Notes: generated from the sequence alone by a model not told the origin. A DNA stretch of 33,311 nt from an uncultured Frankineae bacterium (GCA_902805775.1 CADCUB010000096.1:1-33311); one strand, 5' to 3'. Shown: positions 1 through 7,609, counted from the stretch's first letter. Numbers and translations: made by a program.

Positions 1-186
1 AAGGGTGCAAGAGGGGCGGTCGGAGGGGACGCCCTCCTTGCGTGACCGTCCTGCACACGAGCTGATCACCGTCCGGGCGGCACGACGCTCACCGACGCTC
101 AAACCGGCCGCGATGTCGATCAGCTCGTGTGCGACTCGGTCACCCGCGGGGGTGGGCACGGGCGCCCCAGTTCCGCCCGCAGTCAC
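1..186 (-). other. possible partial ORF at left edge
   Basis: A reading frame starts with GTG at 186 (second GTG at 159) and stays open to the window edge, giving 62 codons with no recognisable domain. It follows the metalloprotease stop after about 35 bases on the same strand. No good ribosome binding site is visible. Its codons (GGT, TTG, CGT) are less biased toward G/C endings than those of neighbouring genes, and an inverted repeat runs through it. It may be the start of a gene that continues to the left, or it may be noncoding 3' sequence. Confidence 0.2.
53..132. repeat. perfect 15-bp inverted repeat
   Basis: GCACACGAGCTGATC at 53-67 is the exact reverse complement of GATCAGCTCGTGTGC at 118-132, with 50 bases between. 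It lies downstream of the leftward metalloprotease gene, so it could fold in its 3' transcript or be a paired protein-binding site. No run of T follows, so it is not a classical terminator. A short hairpin (GGAGGG at 22-27, CCCTCC at 32-37) lies nearby. Confidence 0.6.
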
Positions 187-221
187 CCGCCGCCAGCCGG
201 CCGCCCGCCGCAGCGGGGCCC

Positions 222-1100
222 TCAGACGCAGTCGCCCGAGCCGAGCTCGTGCAGCCCCCGCAGGTCGCCGGTGCCGAAGCCGGTCACCTCCGGGCCCGAC
301 CGGGCGTACATCAGCTGGCTGGGGTCGTCGACGTGCGCGAGGCCGACGAGGTGCCCGAGCTCGTGCATCAGGACCGCGCGCACGGCCCGCTCCCCGTCCC
401 GGTCCCCGGGCGGGTGGTCGAGGTCCTCCGCGTCGAGGACGACCTGCCCGGTCGTGTAGCGCGGGACCGAGCCGGCGACGCTCTCGGACACCGGACCGGC
501 CTCACCGACGACGGTGCCCGCCAGGGAGGGCCACTCCTCCTCGGTGGCCCAGGCGATGAGCACCGGCGGCCGGGTGTCGCGCACCGACCACTGGTCGGGC
601 CGCGACCGGTCCTGGGCCGGCGCCTCGTCGGTCAGGCCGTCGTCGACGAACACCAGACCGGTGGCGCGGTGCAGCTCGGCCAGCGCCTGCTCGACCATGG
701 CCGCCCCGCTGGGCGGCGCGCCGTCCGGGCGCACCACGTAGTGGATCTCCTGGCACGGGTCGAACGTCACGGGCCGACCGTCCGCGTGCTCCTCGAGGAA
801 GGCGTAGCCGCCCGTTCCGACCGGGGCGGCCGCGGGGGCGCCCAGCGGGTCACCCGGGCGTCCGGCCGCCCACGACCCGAGGACGAGGCCGGTCGCGAGC
901 AGGACGACGAGCACCCTGCGGCCGGTCCGGCGACGACGCACCGGAGCGGGACCGTCCAGCACCGGCTCGGGGAGCGTCCGGGTCAGGCCGGCCGCCGCGG
1001 CGCGCTGGGCAGCGGACGCCTCGGGAGGTCCCGACCCGGCCCAGTCGTCCAGGTCGAGGCTGTCCCAGGCGTCCCACCGCTGCCCGTCCACGCCCGCCAC
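222..1100 (-). CDS. membrane-anchored matrixin-like zinc metalloprotease
   Basis: The 292-residue protein has an acidic N-terminal segment of about 55 residues, then an Arg-rich stretch and one hydrophobic helix near residues 57-75 (VLVVLLATGLVLGSWAAG). This predicts a single-pass protein with its catalytic domain outside the cell. Near the C-terminus is HELGHLVGLAHVDD, the HExxHxxGxxH zinc signature of metzincins of the M10 (matrixin) type, followed by LMYA, which fits the Met-turn. An early Cys (DPCQEIHYVVRP) and a late Cys (GDCV) could pair. The GTG start at 1100 is chosen because TAGGCT sits six bases upstream, as for a leaderless transcript. A second protein of the same design is encoded at 19480-20271. 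The substrate is unknown. The protease family is firm; the cellular role is not. Confidence 0.75.
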   Translation of the reverse strand: MAGVDGQRWDAWDSLDLDDWAGSGPPEASAAQRAAAAGLTRTLPEPVLDGPAPVRRRRTGRRVLVVLLATGLVLGSWAAGRPGDPLGAPAAAPVGTGGYAFLEEHADGRPVTFDPCQEIHYVVRPDGAPPSGAAMVEQALAELHRATGLVFVDDGLTDEAPAQDRSRPDQWSVRDTRPPVLIAWATEEEWPSLAGTVVGEAGPVSESVAGSVPRYTTGQVVLDAEDLDHPPGDRDGERAVRAVLMHELGHLVGLAHVDDPSQLMYARSGPEVTGFGTGDLRGLHELGSGDCV

Positions 1101-1106
1101 GACCGA

Positions 1107-1112
1107 AGCCTA
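1107..1112 (-). promoter_or_regulatory. -10 element of leaderless metalloprotease mRNA
   Basis: TAGGCT on the minus strand, followed by six bases and then the GTG start at 1100. This spacing places the transcript start at or next to the start codon. Confidence 0.5.
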
Positions 1113-1176
1113 GGCATGCCGGCGGACCCGCGGCCCGGTTGCGGGCACAACTCCACCCTCCTGCGCCCACGCGCCG

Positions 1177-2916
1177 TCAGTCGGCGATGTCGCACAGCGG
1201 GGCGCCGCTGGTGACCGCCTGACCGACCGTCGCCGACAGGCTCCGGACCGTGCCCGCCTTGTGGGCGCAGATCGGCTGCTCCATCTTCATCGCCTCGAGG
1301 ACGACGACCAGGTCGCCGGCCTGCACGAGGGCGCCCTCCTCGACGGCCACCTTGACGATCGTGCCCTGCATGGGCGAGGTGAGGCTGTCACCGGACGCCG
1401 CCGCCGTGCCGGTGCCGCCCCGCCTGCGCCGCGGTGCGGCAGCGGGCGGCGCCGCGCCGGGGGCTCCCAGCCCGGCCGGCAGCGACACCTCGAGGCGCCG
1501 CCCGCCGACCTCGACGACGACGGTCTGCCGGTCCTCGGGCGGGTCTGCGTCGGCTGCCGCGGCGTACGGCGGGATCCGGTTGTCGAACTCGGTCTCGATC
1601 CAGCGGTTGTGCACCGCGAACGGCTCGGCGCAGAAGGCGTCGTCCCGCACGACCGCCCGGTGGAAGGGCAGCAGCGTGGCCAACCCCTCGACCTGCATCT
1701 CGTCGAGCGCCCGGCGGCTGCGCTCGAGGGCCTCCTGCCGGGTGGCGCCGGTGACGATCAGCTTGGCGAGCAGGGAGTCGAACGCTCCGCCGACCACCGA
1801 CCCGGTCTCGACGCCGCTGTCGAGCCGCACGCCGGGTCCGCTCGGCGCGACGTACGTCGTGACGGTGCCGGGGGCGGGCAGGAAGCCCCGGCCGGGGTCC
1901 TCGCCGTTGATGCGGAACTCGAACGCGTGGCCGCGCGGCTCGGGATCGGTGAAGGTCAGCGCCTGGCCCTCGGCGATGCGGAACTGCTCGCGCACCAGGT
2001 CGACGCCGGTGACCTCCTCGCTCACGGGGTGCTCGACCTGCAGCCGCGTGTTGACCTCGAGGAAGCTGACCAGGCCGTCCTGCCCGACGAGGAACTCGCA
2101 GGTGCCCGCACCGACGTAGCCGGCCTTGCGGACGATGTCCTTGGACGCGGCGTACAGCTGCGCCTCCTGCTCCGCGGTCAGGAACGGCGCCGGGGCCTCC
2201 TCGACGACCTTCTGGTAGCGGCGCTGCAGGGAGCAGTCGCGGGTCGAGACGACGACGACGTTGCCGTGGGTGTCGGCGAGGACCTGCGTCTCGACGTGGC
2301 GCGGCCGGTCGAGGTAGCGCTCGACGAAGCACTCGCCCCGGCCGAACGCGGCGACCGCCTCGCGGACGGCCGAGTCGTACAGCTCGGGGATCTCGGCCTC
2401 GGTACGGGCGATCTTCAGGCCGCGCCCCCCGCCGCCGAAGGCCGCCTTGATGGCCACGGGCAGGCCGTGCTCGGCGACGAACGCCATGACCTCCTCGACG
2501 CCCGAGACCGGGTCGGCGGTGCCCGGGGCGAGCGGGGCGCCGATCTCGAGGGCGATGTGCCGGGCAGTGGTCTTGTCGCCGAGCGCGGCGATGGCGGCGG
2601 GGGGCGGCCCGATCCAGGTCGCCCCGGCGTCGATCACCGCCTGCGCGAACTCGGCGTTCTCGGACAGGAAGCCGTAGCCGGGGTGCACGGCGTCGGCGCC
2701 CGAGGCGGCCAGCGCCGCCAGCACCTTGTCGATGCGCAGGTACGACTCGCCCGGTGTCGCGCCGCCCAGGGCGAACGCCTCGTCGGCCACCCGCACGTGC
2801 ACCGCGTCGAGGTCGGGCTCGGCGTAGACCGCGACCGAGCGCAGCCCGGCGTCGCGGCACGCGCGCGCGACCCGGACGGCGATCTCGCCGCGGTTGGCGA
2901 TCAGGACCTTGCGCAC
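1177..2916 (-). CDS. accA: acyl-CoA carboxylase alpha chain (biotin carboxylase plus biotin carrier)
   Basis: The 579-residue protein carboxylates its own biotin using ATP and bicarbonate, and hands the carboxyl group to the AccD carboxyltransferase for malonyl- or methylmalonyl-CoA synthesis. The biotin carboxylase domain begins at residue 1 ([14 protein letters not shown]) and carries the Gly-rich ATP-grasp loop ([10 protein letters not shown]) and the active-site stretch [20 protein letters not shown]. After an Ala/Pro/Arg-rich linker, the C-terminal carrier domain contains EAMKMEQ, whose central Lys receives biotin. The length matches actinobacterial fused alpha chains. The GTG start at 2916 is preceded by GAGGAG seven bases upstream. 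It is the third gene after accD and accE, all read leftwards; birA, which attaches the biotin, lies just beyond accD. M. tuberculosis has a maf gene between accE and accA, as I recall; none is present here. Confidence 0.95.
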   Translation of the reverse strand: MRKVLIANRGEIAVRVARACRDAGLRSVAVYAEPDLDAVHVRVADEAFALGGATPGESYLRIDKVLAALAASGADAVHPGYGFLSENAEFAQAVIDAGATWIGPPPAAIAALGDKTTARHIALEIGAPLAPGTADPVSGVEEVMAFVAEHGLPVAIKAAFGGGGRGLKIARTEAEIPELYDSAVREAVAAFGRGECFVERYLDRPRHVETQVLADTHGNVVVVSTRDCSLQRRYQKVVEEAPAPFLTAEQEAQLYAASKDIVRKAGYVGAGTCEFLVGQDGLVSFLEVNTRLQVEHPVSEEVTGVDLVREQFRIAEGQALTFTDPEPRGHAFEFRINGEDPGRGFLPAPGTVTTYVAPSGPGVRLDSGVETGSVVGGAFDSLLAKLIVTGATRQEALERSRRALDEMQVEGLATLLPFHRAVVRDDAFCAEPFAVHNRWIETEFDNRIPPYAAAADADPPEDRQTVVVEVGGRRLEVSLPAGLGAPGAAPPAAAPRRRRGGTGTAAASGDSLTSPMQGTIVKVAVEEGALVQAGDLVVVLEAMKMEQPICAHKAGTVRSLSATVGQAVTSGAPLCDIAD

Positions 2917-2943
2917 GGGGCTGCTCCTCGGGGCGGGCTCAGG

Positions 2944-3014
2944 GGTGTCACGGGCTCACGGGATCACAGGCACACGGTCACGGGTCGTCCAGGCTCACGG
3001 TCGTGCCCGCTCAC
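2944..3014 (-). other. chain of GTGA stop-start overlaps bridging accE to accA
   Basis: The accE stop TGA (3013-3011) overlaps a GTG (3014-3012) that opens a 16-codon ORF. That ORF's TGA (2966-2964) overlaps the next GTG, which encodes three codons and a stop; the following GTG again encodes three codons and a stop. A last GTG at 2951 opens a 16-codon frame that runs past the accA start and stops inside accA. The short units are an 8-base tandem repeat, GTGATCCC GTGAGCCC GTGACACC, at 2967-2944. The frames are read directly; translation of them is inferred. Confidence 0.45.
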
Positions 3015-3223
3015 CGGGGCAGGCCGGAGGCGCGCCAGGCGCCCGGTCCGGGGTGCAGGGGCGAGCGGAGCACCGGCCGCCCCCACAGCGACGGCGGCGG
3101 TGCGGCGGCCGGCGCAGTCACAGCCGCACCTGCGGTGACGACGGCGACCAGCGCAGCGAGCTCCTCGGCCGTCGGCTCGCCGCGCACCACCCGCAGCAGC
3201 GGCCGGCTCGCGTCGCCGGTCAC
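3011..3223 (-). CDS. accE: acyl-CoA carboxylase epsilon subunit
   Basis: This small protein (70 residues from the GTG at 3223) fits the actinobacterial epsilon subunit that stimulates or stabilises the AccD-AccA complex. Diagnostic features are the N-terminal LLRVVRGEPTAEELAALVAV block, an Ala/Pro-rich middle, and a conserved-looking end with W and R residues (SLWGRPVLR, GPGAWRASGLPR). The GTG at 3223 is preferred over an in-frame ATG at 3262 because the family starts shortly before the LRVVRG block and because this GTG overlaps a TGA in a stop-start junction. It lies between accD and accA on the same strand. It is separated from accD by two copies of an 83-base tandem repeat and from accA by a second GTGA-rich gap. 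Confidence 0.85.
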   Translation of the reverse strand: MTGDASRPLLRVVRGEPTAEELAALVAVVTAGAAVTAPAAAPPPSLWGRPVLRSPLHPGPGAWRASGLPR

Positions 3224-3389
3224 AGCCACACCTCGAGGGCTCGCTCCAGCAGCAGCCGGCACGCCCGCTCGTCCCTCGCGGGGCGCCGCCCGCAGCCTCC
3301 GCTCACAGCGACACCTCCAGGGCTCGCTCCAGCAGCAGCCGGCACGCCCGCTCGTCCCTCGCGGGGCGCCGCCCGCAGCCTCCGCTCAC
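3220..3389 (-). other. two tandem 28-codon micro-ORFs linking accD to accE
   Basis: The accD stop TGA (3388-3386) overlaps a GTG at 3389 that opens a 28-codon frame ending in TGA at 3305-3303. That TGA overlaps a GTG at 3306 opening a nearly identical 28-codon frame, which ends in TGA at 3222-3220 and overlaps the accE GTG at 3223. The predicted peptides start [20 protein letters not shown] and differ at one residue near the end (Ser versus Trp). A GAGG stretch 11-14 bases before each downstream GTG could serve as ribosome binding site. They could be a translational coupling device or a by-product of a tandem duplication. Confidence 0.4.
3221..3386. repeat. 83-bp tandem duplication between accD and accE
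   Basis: Copies at 3221-3303 and 3304-3386 differ at only two positions (C/G at the seventh base and G/C at the fifteenth), so the duplication is recent or is kept uniform. Each copy begins at a CAC that reads as a GTG start on the coding strand. The two copies fill nearly the whole gap between accD and accE. Confidence 0.95.
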
Positions 3390-4981
3390 AGGGGGATGTT
3401 CCCGTGCTTCTTCGGCGGCAGGCTCGCCCGCTTGTCGGCGAGCTGGCGCAGCGCCAGGGCGATCTCGCGCCGGGTCTGCGAGGGCTCGATCACCGCGTCG
3501 ACGAAGCCGCGCTCGGCGGCGACGTACGGCGTGGCGAAGGTGTCCTCGTACTCGGTGATCAGCGCGTTGCGCGTCGCCTCGGGGTCCTCGGCGGCGGCGA
3601 TCTCGCGGCGCTTGACGATGCTCACGGCCCCGGCCGCCCCCACGACGGCGACCTGCGCCGTGGGCCAGGCCAGGTTGACGTCGGCCCCCAGGTGCTTGGA
3701 GCCCATGACGACGTACGCGCCGCCGTACGCCTTGCGCGTGATCACCGTGATGAGCGGGACGGTCGCCTCGGAGTAGGCGAACAGCAGCTTGGCGCCGCGC
3801 CGGATGATGCCGGCGTGCTCCTGCCCCACTCCCGGCAGGAAGCCCGGCACGTCGACGAGGGTGACCACCGGGACGTTGAAGGCGTCGCAGGTGCGGACGA
3901 AGCGCGCGGCCTTCTCGGAGGCGTCGATGTCCAGGGTGCCCGCGAAGTGCATCGGGTCGTTGGCGACGACGCCCACGCTGCGGCCCTCGACCCGGCCGAA
4001 GCCGCACACCATCGACGGCGCCCACAGGGCCTGCACCTCGAGGAACTCCCCGTCGTCCAGCACGGCCTCGATGACGGTGTGCATGTCGTACGGGGCGTGG
4101 TTGCTGTCGGGCACGAGCGTGTCGAGCTCGAGCAGCGGCTCCTCGTCGAGGACGTCCTGCGCGGGCAGCACCGGTGGCGACGACAGGTTGTTCGAGGGCA
4201 GGTACGACAGCAGCGCCTTGGTCAGCTCGATCGCGTCGTCCTCGTCGGGGCTCAGGAAGTGGGCCACGCCGCTGGTGCTGTTGTGGGTCCGCGCTCCGCC
4301 GAGGTCCTCGATGGAGATGTCCTCGCCCGTGACCGTCTTGATGACGTCCGGTCCGGTGATCATCATGGCGCTGGCCTGGTCGACCATGAGCGTGAAGTCG
4401 GTGAGCGCAGGTGAGTAGACGTGGCCGCCCGCGCAGTTGCCGAGCACCAGGCTGATCTGCGGCACGACGCCGGAGGCGACCGTGTTGCGGAAGAAGATCT
4501 CGCCGTAGAGCGCGAGGCCGGCGATGCCCTCCTGGATGCGGGCGCCGGAGCCCTCGTTGAGCCCGACCACGGGGCAGCCGCTCCTGAGCGCGAGGTCCAT
4601 GACCTTGACGATCTTCTGGCCGTAGACCTCCCCGAGCGCCCCGCCGAACACCGTCGCGTCCTGGCTGAACACGCACACCGGCCGGCCGTCGACCGTGCCG
4701 TAGCCCGTCACGACGCCGTCGCCGGTCGGCCGGTTGTCCGCCAGCCCGAAGTCGCGGGCGCGGTGCCGGGTCAGCGCGTCGGTCTCGACGAACGAGCCCT
4801 CGTCGAGCAGCAGCGCGAGCCGCTCGCGGGCGGTCCGCTTGCCGGCGGCCCGCCGCTTCTCGAGCGCCGCCGGGCTGCCCGGGTGCTCCGCCAGCGCCCG
4901 GCGGCGCCGCAGCTCGGCGAGCTTGCCCGCCGTCGTGTGCAGGTCGGGGGCGGGCTCCTCGTGCTCCGGTGCGGCGGTCAT
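3386..4981 (-). CDS. accD: acyl-CoA carboxylase beta chain (carboxyltransferase)
   Basis: This 531-residue carboxyltransferase moves the carboxyl group from biotin on AccA to an acyl-CoA. It begins with an acidic leader, then the family block [19 protein letters not shown] and [19 protein letters not shown]. Two crotonase-fold halves follow, with [20 protein letters not shown] in the first and [20 protein letters not shown] plus [14 protein letters not shown] in the second. The residue after GGAY is Val424; I recall this position as Asp422 in S. coelicolor PccB and Ile in AccB, so acetyl-CoA or mixed specificity is possible. The ATG at 4981 is chosen because TACCCT precedes it by seven bases. 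It heads the accD-accE-accA operon and diverges from birA. Confidence 0.93.
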   Translation of the reverse strand: MTAAPEHEEPAPDLHTTAGKLAELRRRRALAEHPGSPAALEKRRAAGKRTARERLALLLDEGSFVETDALTRHRARDFGLADNRPTGDGVVTGYGTVDGRPVCVFSQDATVFGGALGEVYGQKIVKVMDLALRSGCPVVGLNEGSGARIQEGIAGLALYGEIFFRNTVASGVVPQISLVLGNCAGGHVYSPALTDFTLMVDQASAMMITGPDVIKTVTGEDISIEDLGGARTHNSTSGVAHFLSPDEDDAIELTKALLSYLPSNNLSSPPVLPAQDVLDEEPLLELDTLVPDSNHAPYDMHTVIEAVLDDGEFLEVQALWAPSMVCGFGRVEGRSVGVVANDPMHFAGTLDIDASEKAARFVRTCDAFNVPVVTLVDVPGFLPGVGQEHAGIIRRGAKLLFAYSEATVPLITVITRKAYGGAYVVMGSKHLGADVNLAWPTAQVAVVGAAGAVSIVKRREIAAAEDPEATRNALITEYEDTFATPYVAAERGFVDAVIEPSQTRREIALALRQLADKRASLPPKKHGNIPL

Positions 4982-4988
4982 CCGACGC

Positions 4989-4994
4989 AGGGTA
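4989..4994 (-). promoter_or_regulatory. -10 element of leaderless accD operon mRNA
   Basis: TACCCT on the minus strand, followed by seven bases and the accD ATG at 4981. It would drive the whole accD-accE-accA operon. Confidence 0.5.
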
Positions 4995-5027
4995 GTGAGG
5001 GGTCCTCGGCGGCCTCCCGCCGAGTGG

Positions 5028-5033
5028 CAGGGT
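5028..5033 (+). promoter_or_regulatory. possible -10 element for birA
   Basis: CAGGGT followed by six bases and the birA ATG at 5040. It has the same geometry as the TANNNT sites elsewhere in the window but lacks the initial T, so support is weaker. Confidence 0.3.
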
Positions 5034-5039
5034 GGGGCC

Positions 5040-5837
5040 ATGAGCACAGGTCCGGGCGCACCGGGGGCGACGGCGTACGGCGACCTGACCCGGCCGCCGC
5101 TGCGGGTCCGGGCCCTGCAGCGGGCGCTGGCCCCGGACGGCTGGCGCGTCGAGGTGCTGCCCGCCGTCGGCTCCACCAACGCCGTGGTGGCCGAGCGCGC
5201 GCGGGCCGGCGAGCCGGCGGGGCTGGTCGTCGTCGCGGAGTCGCAGACGGCGGGGCGGGGGAGGCTGGCGCGTGGGTGGGTGTCGCCGCCGCGCGCCGGG
5301 TTGACGCTGTCGGTGCTCGTGCGACCGGACCTCCCGCCGGTCCGGTGGCCGTGGCTGCCGCTGCTGGCCGGTCTGGCGGTGTCGACCGCCGTGCGGGAGC
5401 AGGCCGAGATCGACGCGGTGCTCAAGTGGCCGAACGACGTGCTGGTCGGCGGGCGCAAGGTCTGCGGCGTCCTGGCCGAGGTGCCCCAGACGGGGGCCGC
5501 GGTGCTCGGGATCGGCCTGAACGTGACGACGCGCGAGGACGAGCTGCCCGTCCCGACGGCGACGTCGCTGGCCCTCGCCGGAGCGCGCACCACCGACCGC
5601 GACACGCTGCTGCGAGCGGTGCTGCGCTCGCTGGCCGCGGTGCTCGCGGACGCGGACGGCTCCCGGGCCGCCTACCGCGAGCGGTGCAGCTCGCTGGGCC
5701 GGCGCGTGCGGCTCGAGCTGCCGGGCTCACCGGCGGTCGAGGGGGTCGCCGAGGCGGTCGACGACGACGGCCGGCTGGTCGTCGACGGGCGGGCGTACGG
5801 CGCGGGCGACGTGGTGCACCTGCGCACGACCGGCTGA
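5040..5837 (+). CDS. birA: biotin--[acetyl-CoA carboxylase] ligase
   Basis: This 265-residue enzyme activates biotin as biotinyl-AMP and transfers it to the Lys in the EAMKM motif of the AccA carrier domain. Motifs are the biotin/ATP loop [12 protein letters not shown] near residue 80 and [19 protein letters not shown] in the middle. The C-terminal SH3-like domain ends in [14 protein letters not shown]. There is no N-terminal helix-turn-helix, so it is a ligase without the repressor function of E. coli BirA. The ATG at 5040 is chosen because upstream in-frame sequence would run into the accD promoter and coding region. It diverges from accD with 58 bases between them, placing the modifying enzyme next to its target operon. 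Confidence 0.93.
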   Translation: MSTGPGAPGATAYGDLTRPPLRVRALQRALAPDGWRVEVLPAVGSTNAVVAERARAGEPAGLVVVAESQTAGRGRLARGWVSPPRAGLTLSVLVRPDLPPVRWPWLPLLAGLAVSTAVREQAEIDAVLKWPNDVLVGGRKVCGVLAEVPQTGAAVLGIGLNVTTREDELPVPTATSLALAGARTTDRDTLLRAVLRSLAAVLADADGSRAAYRERCSSLGRRVRLELPGSPAVEGVAEAVDDDGRLVVDGRAYGAGDVVHLRTTG

Positions 5838-5879
5838 GCGGGGACCGTCAGGGCCCGCTGAGCGGGGCCGTCAGGGCTC
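5833..5879. repeat. tandem repeat duplicating the stop codons of two convergent genes
   Basis: A 24-base unit at 5833-5856 is followed by a 23-base copy at 5857-5879 that lacks one A and carries one substitution. The birA stop (5835-5837) and the stop of the leftward membrane protein gene (5873-5871) are each present twice as a result. Confidence 0.8.
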
Positions 5880-6188
5880 GTCGCGGCGCAGCACCGGACG
5901 GCTCGGCGGGGCCGCCGGGGGCGGATCGGCCGGCCCCGGGGCGTAGGGCGGCCAGTCGCCCTGCGGCGGCATCACCGAGTCGAACCAGCGGTCCTGCGCG
6001 CGCGAGCCGGCCCGCTCCCCGGGCCCGCCGGCGTTGCTCCACATCGAGCTGCCCACGGCGACGAGGCCGGCGGTGACCACGAGCAGGGCGGCCGGCACGC
6101 CGGGCGGCAGCAGGGCCGCGCCGACGAGGAAGGCGAGCACGGCCAGCAGGCGCACCACCAGGTAGACCCGGACCCTCGACCTCGCCAC
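5871..6188 (-). CDS. small two-helix membrane protein, unknown function
   Basis: The 105-residue protein has a basic N-terminus (MARSRVRVY), two closely spaced hydrophobic helices at about residues 9-27 and 30-48, and a Pro-rich cytoplasmic or external tail with WFDSVMPPQGDWPPYAPGP. The GTG at 6188 is supported by TAGCGT six bases upstream. In M. tuberculosis a PH-domain membrane protein sits at the equivalent place between birA and the GtrA gene, as I recall. This protein is much shorter and I cannot recognise that domain. It reads toward birA and its end lies in a tandem repeat. No function is proposed. Confidence 0.65.
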   Translation of the reverse strand: MARSRVRVYLVVRLLAVLAFLVGAALLPPGVPAALLVVTAGLVAVGSSMWSNAGGPGERAGSRAQDRWFDSVMPPQGDWPPYAPGPADPPPAAPPSRPVLRRDEP

Positions 6189-6194
6189 GGCTCG

Positions 6195-6200
6195 ACGCTA
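6195..6200 (-). promoter_or_regulatory. -10 element of the small membrane protein gene
   Basis: TAGCGT on the minus strand, six bases before the GTG at 6188; leaderless geometry. Confidence 0.45.
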
Positions 6201-6263
6201 CGCCCGTCTGGTCGCTCCGCAAGCCCGCGCGCCCGGCCCACCCGCACGCTCGGCACGCCCGCG

Positions 6264-6797
6264 TCAGGGGCCGGTGATCGTCCCGTCCTGCGCGTCCTCC
6301 AGGACCGCACGCGCGGCGGCGTCACCGTCGACCGCGGCCTGCACCACCGAGCCGGGCGCCGCCCACACGAAGCGGCGGTAGGACCAGAAGCGGAAGGTGG
6401 TGCCGAGGACCAGGCCGACGCCGTTGGCCGCGATGTTGTCGGCCAGCCGCGACTCGAAGCCGAGCACGTAGTGCGAGACCGCCAGGCAGAGCAGCGCGAT
6501 CGCCAGGCCGACGGCGTTGAGCACGAAGAAGACGCCGTACTCGCGCCGGACGTCGGTGCGGACGCGGTGCTTGAACGACCACGCGCGGTTCAGCAGGAAC
6601 GCGTTGGTCGCGGAGAAGACGGTCGAGACGACCTTGGCCGTCAGCGGCTTGTCGAGCACGAGCAGCACGGTGTTGAACACCGCGAGGTCGACGAGCAGGC
6701 TCAGCATGCCGACGGTGCCGAACTTCGCCAGCTCGGAGAGCATCCCGCGCAGGCGGGTCTCGAGCCGCCGGACCAGCCCCGGACGCGACGACCGCAC
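6264..6797 (-). CDS. GtrA family membrane protein
   Basis: This 177-residue protein belongs to the GtrA family, small four-helix proteins thought to help move lipid-linked sugars across the membrane for cell-wall or exopolysaccharide glycosylation. Visible blocks are ELAKFGTVGMLSLLVDLAVFN (first helix), VFSATNAFLLNRAWSFKH (family signature), a third helix around FFVLNAVGLAIALLCLAVSHY, and GLVLGTTFRFWSYRRFVW at the end of the fourth. A 30-residue Ala/Asp-rich tail follows. The GTG start at 6797 has TAGGCT six bases upstream. The -10 elements of this gene and of the divergent phosphatase gene overlap. A GtrA gene beside purK is also found in mycobacteria, as I recall. Confidence 0.85.
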   Translation of the reverse strand: MRSSRPGLVRRLETRLRGMLSELAKFGTVGMLSLLVDLAVFNTVLLVLDKPLTAKVVSTVFSATNAFLLNRAWSFKHRVRTDVRREYGVFFVLNAVGLAIALLCLAVSHYVLGFESRLADNIAANGVGLVLGTTFRFWSYRRFVWAAPGSVVQAAVDGDAAARAVLEDAQDGTITGP

Positions 6798-6803
6798 GCG
6801 GGC

Positions 6804-6813
6804 AGCCTACCGT
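6804..6813. promoter_or_regulatory. bidirectional promoter with overlapping -10 hexamers
   Basis: AGCCTACCGT holds TAGGCT on the minus strand (6809-6804), six bases before the GtrA GTG at 6797. It also holds TACCGT on the plus strand (6808-6813), seven bases before the phosphatase ATG at 6821. The two hexamers share the TA at 6808-6809, so both genes appear to be transcribed leaderlessly from one melted segment. Confidence 0.55.
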
Positions 6814-6820
6814 GGCGCCG

Positions 6821-7609
6821 ATGAGCTGGATCGACCTCGAGGGCGCCGCCAACGTCCGGGACGTCGGCGGGCTGCCCACCGTCGACGGCCGCACGACCCG
6901 CCCCGGTGTGCTGCTGCGCGCCGACAACCTCCAGGGCCTGACGCCCGCCGACGTCGAGCGGCTCACCGGCGAGCTCGGGGTGCGCACGGTCGTCGACCTG
7001 CGCACCGGCCGGGAGGTGCAGGACGAGGGCCCGGGGCCGCTGCGGGCGACCTCCGTCGCGCACCACCACGTCTCGCTCATCCCGGAGCCGCCCGGGGAGC
7101 TGCCGCGCGAGGAGATCCGGCGGGCGGTCCCGCACCGGCCCGACCGGGCGGGCACCTCGCCGACCGACATGACCGGCTTCTACGTCGGCTACCTCGAGGA
7201 CGCGCCGGGCAACCTGGCCCGGGCGCTGCGGCTGCTGGCCGACCCCGGCACCGGCACCGCGCTCGTGCACTGCGCCGCCGGCAAGGACCGCACCGGTGTG
7301 GTGGTGGCCGTGGCGCTGTCGCTGGCCGGGGTGCGGCGGGAGGCGGTCGTGGCCGACTACGCCCGCAGCGCCGAGCGCATCGACGCGGTCCTGGCCCGCC
7401 TGCGCTCCTCGCCGACGTACGGGCCGGCGCTCGCGGACACCAGCGCCGACGCTCTGCGGCCGGTGCCCGCGTCGATGGAGCGCTTCCTGGACCACGTCGA
7501 CCGGGAGTACGGCGGCCCGCACGGGCTGGCCCTCGCGGTCGGGGTCGACGAGGAGGCGATCGCCCGCCTGGCCACCCGGCTGGTCGGGACGTCGCCGCAC
7601 GCGCGCTGA
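6821..7609 (+). CDS. tyrosine-protein phosphatase (PtpB/IphP-like)
   Basis: The 262-residue protein fits the atypical tyrosine/dual-specificity phosphatases related to mycobacterial PtpB. It starts with DLEGAANVRDVGGLPTVDG, the family N-terminal block, and contains the catalytic P-loop HCAAGKDRTG with the nucleophilic Cys and phosphate-binding Arg. The KDR variant is typical of IphP/PtpB-like enzymes that may also act on phosphoinositides. No signal peptide is seen. A GTG at 6812 is in frame, but the ATG at 6821 is preferred because TACCGT lies exactly seven bases before it. It stands between the divergent GtrA gene and purK on the same strand; the gap to purK holds a separate promoter. Confidence 0.85.
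   Translation: MSWIDLEGAANVRDVGGLPTVDGRTTRPGVLLRADNLQGLTPADVERLTGELGVRTVVDLRTGREVQDEGPGPLRATSVAHHHVSLIPEPPGELPREEIRRAVPHRPDRAGTSPTDMTGFYVGYLEDAPGNLARALRLLADPGTGTALVHCAAGKDRTGVVVAVALSLAGVRREAVVADYARSAERIDAVLARLRSSPTYGPALADTSADALRPVPASMERFLDHVDREYGGPHGLALAVGVDEEAIARLATRLVGTSPHAR

Noticed and set aside
22-37. Rho-independent terminator for the metalloprotease
   Set aside because: The 6-bp hairpin has no T-run on either strand after it.
5-559. A plus-strand Arg/Pro-rich frame at the left edge
   Set aside because: Antisense to the metalloprotease, low complexity, no family features.
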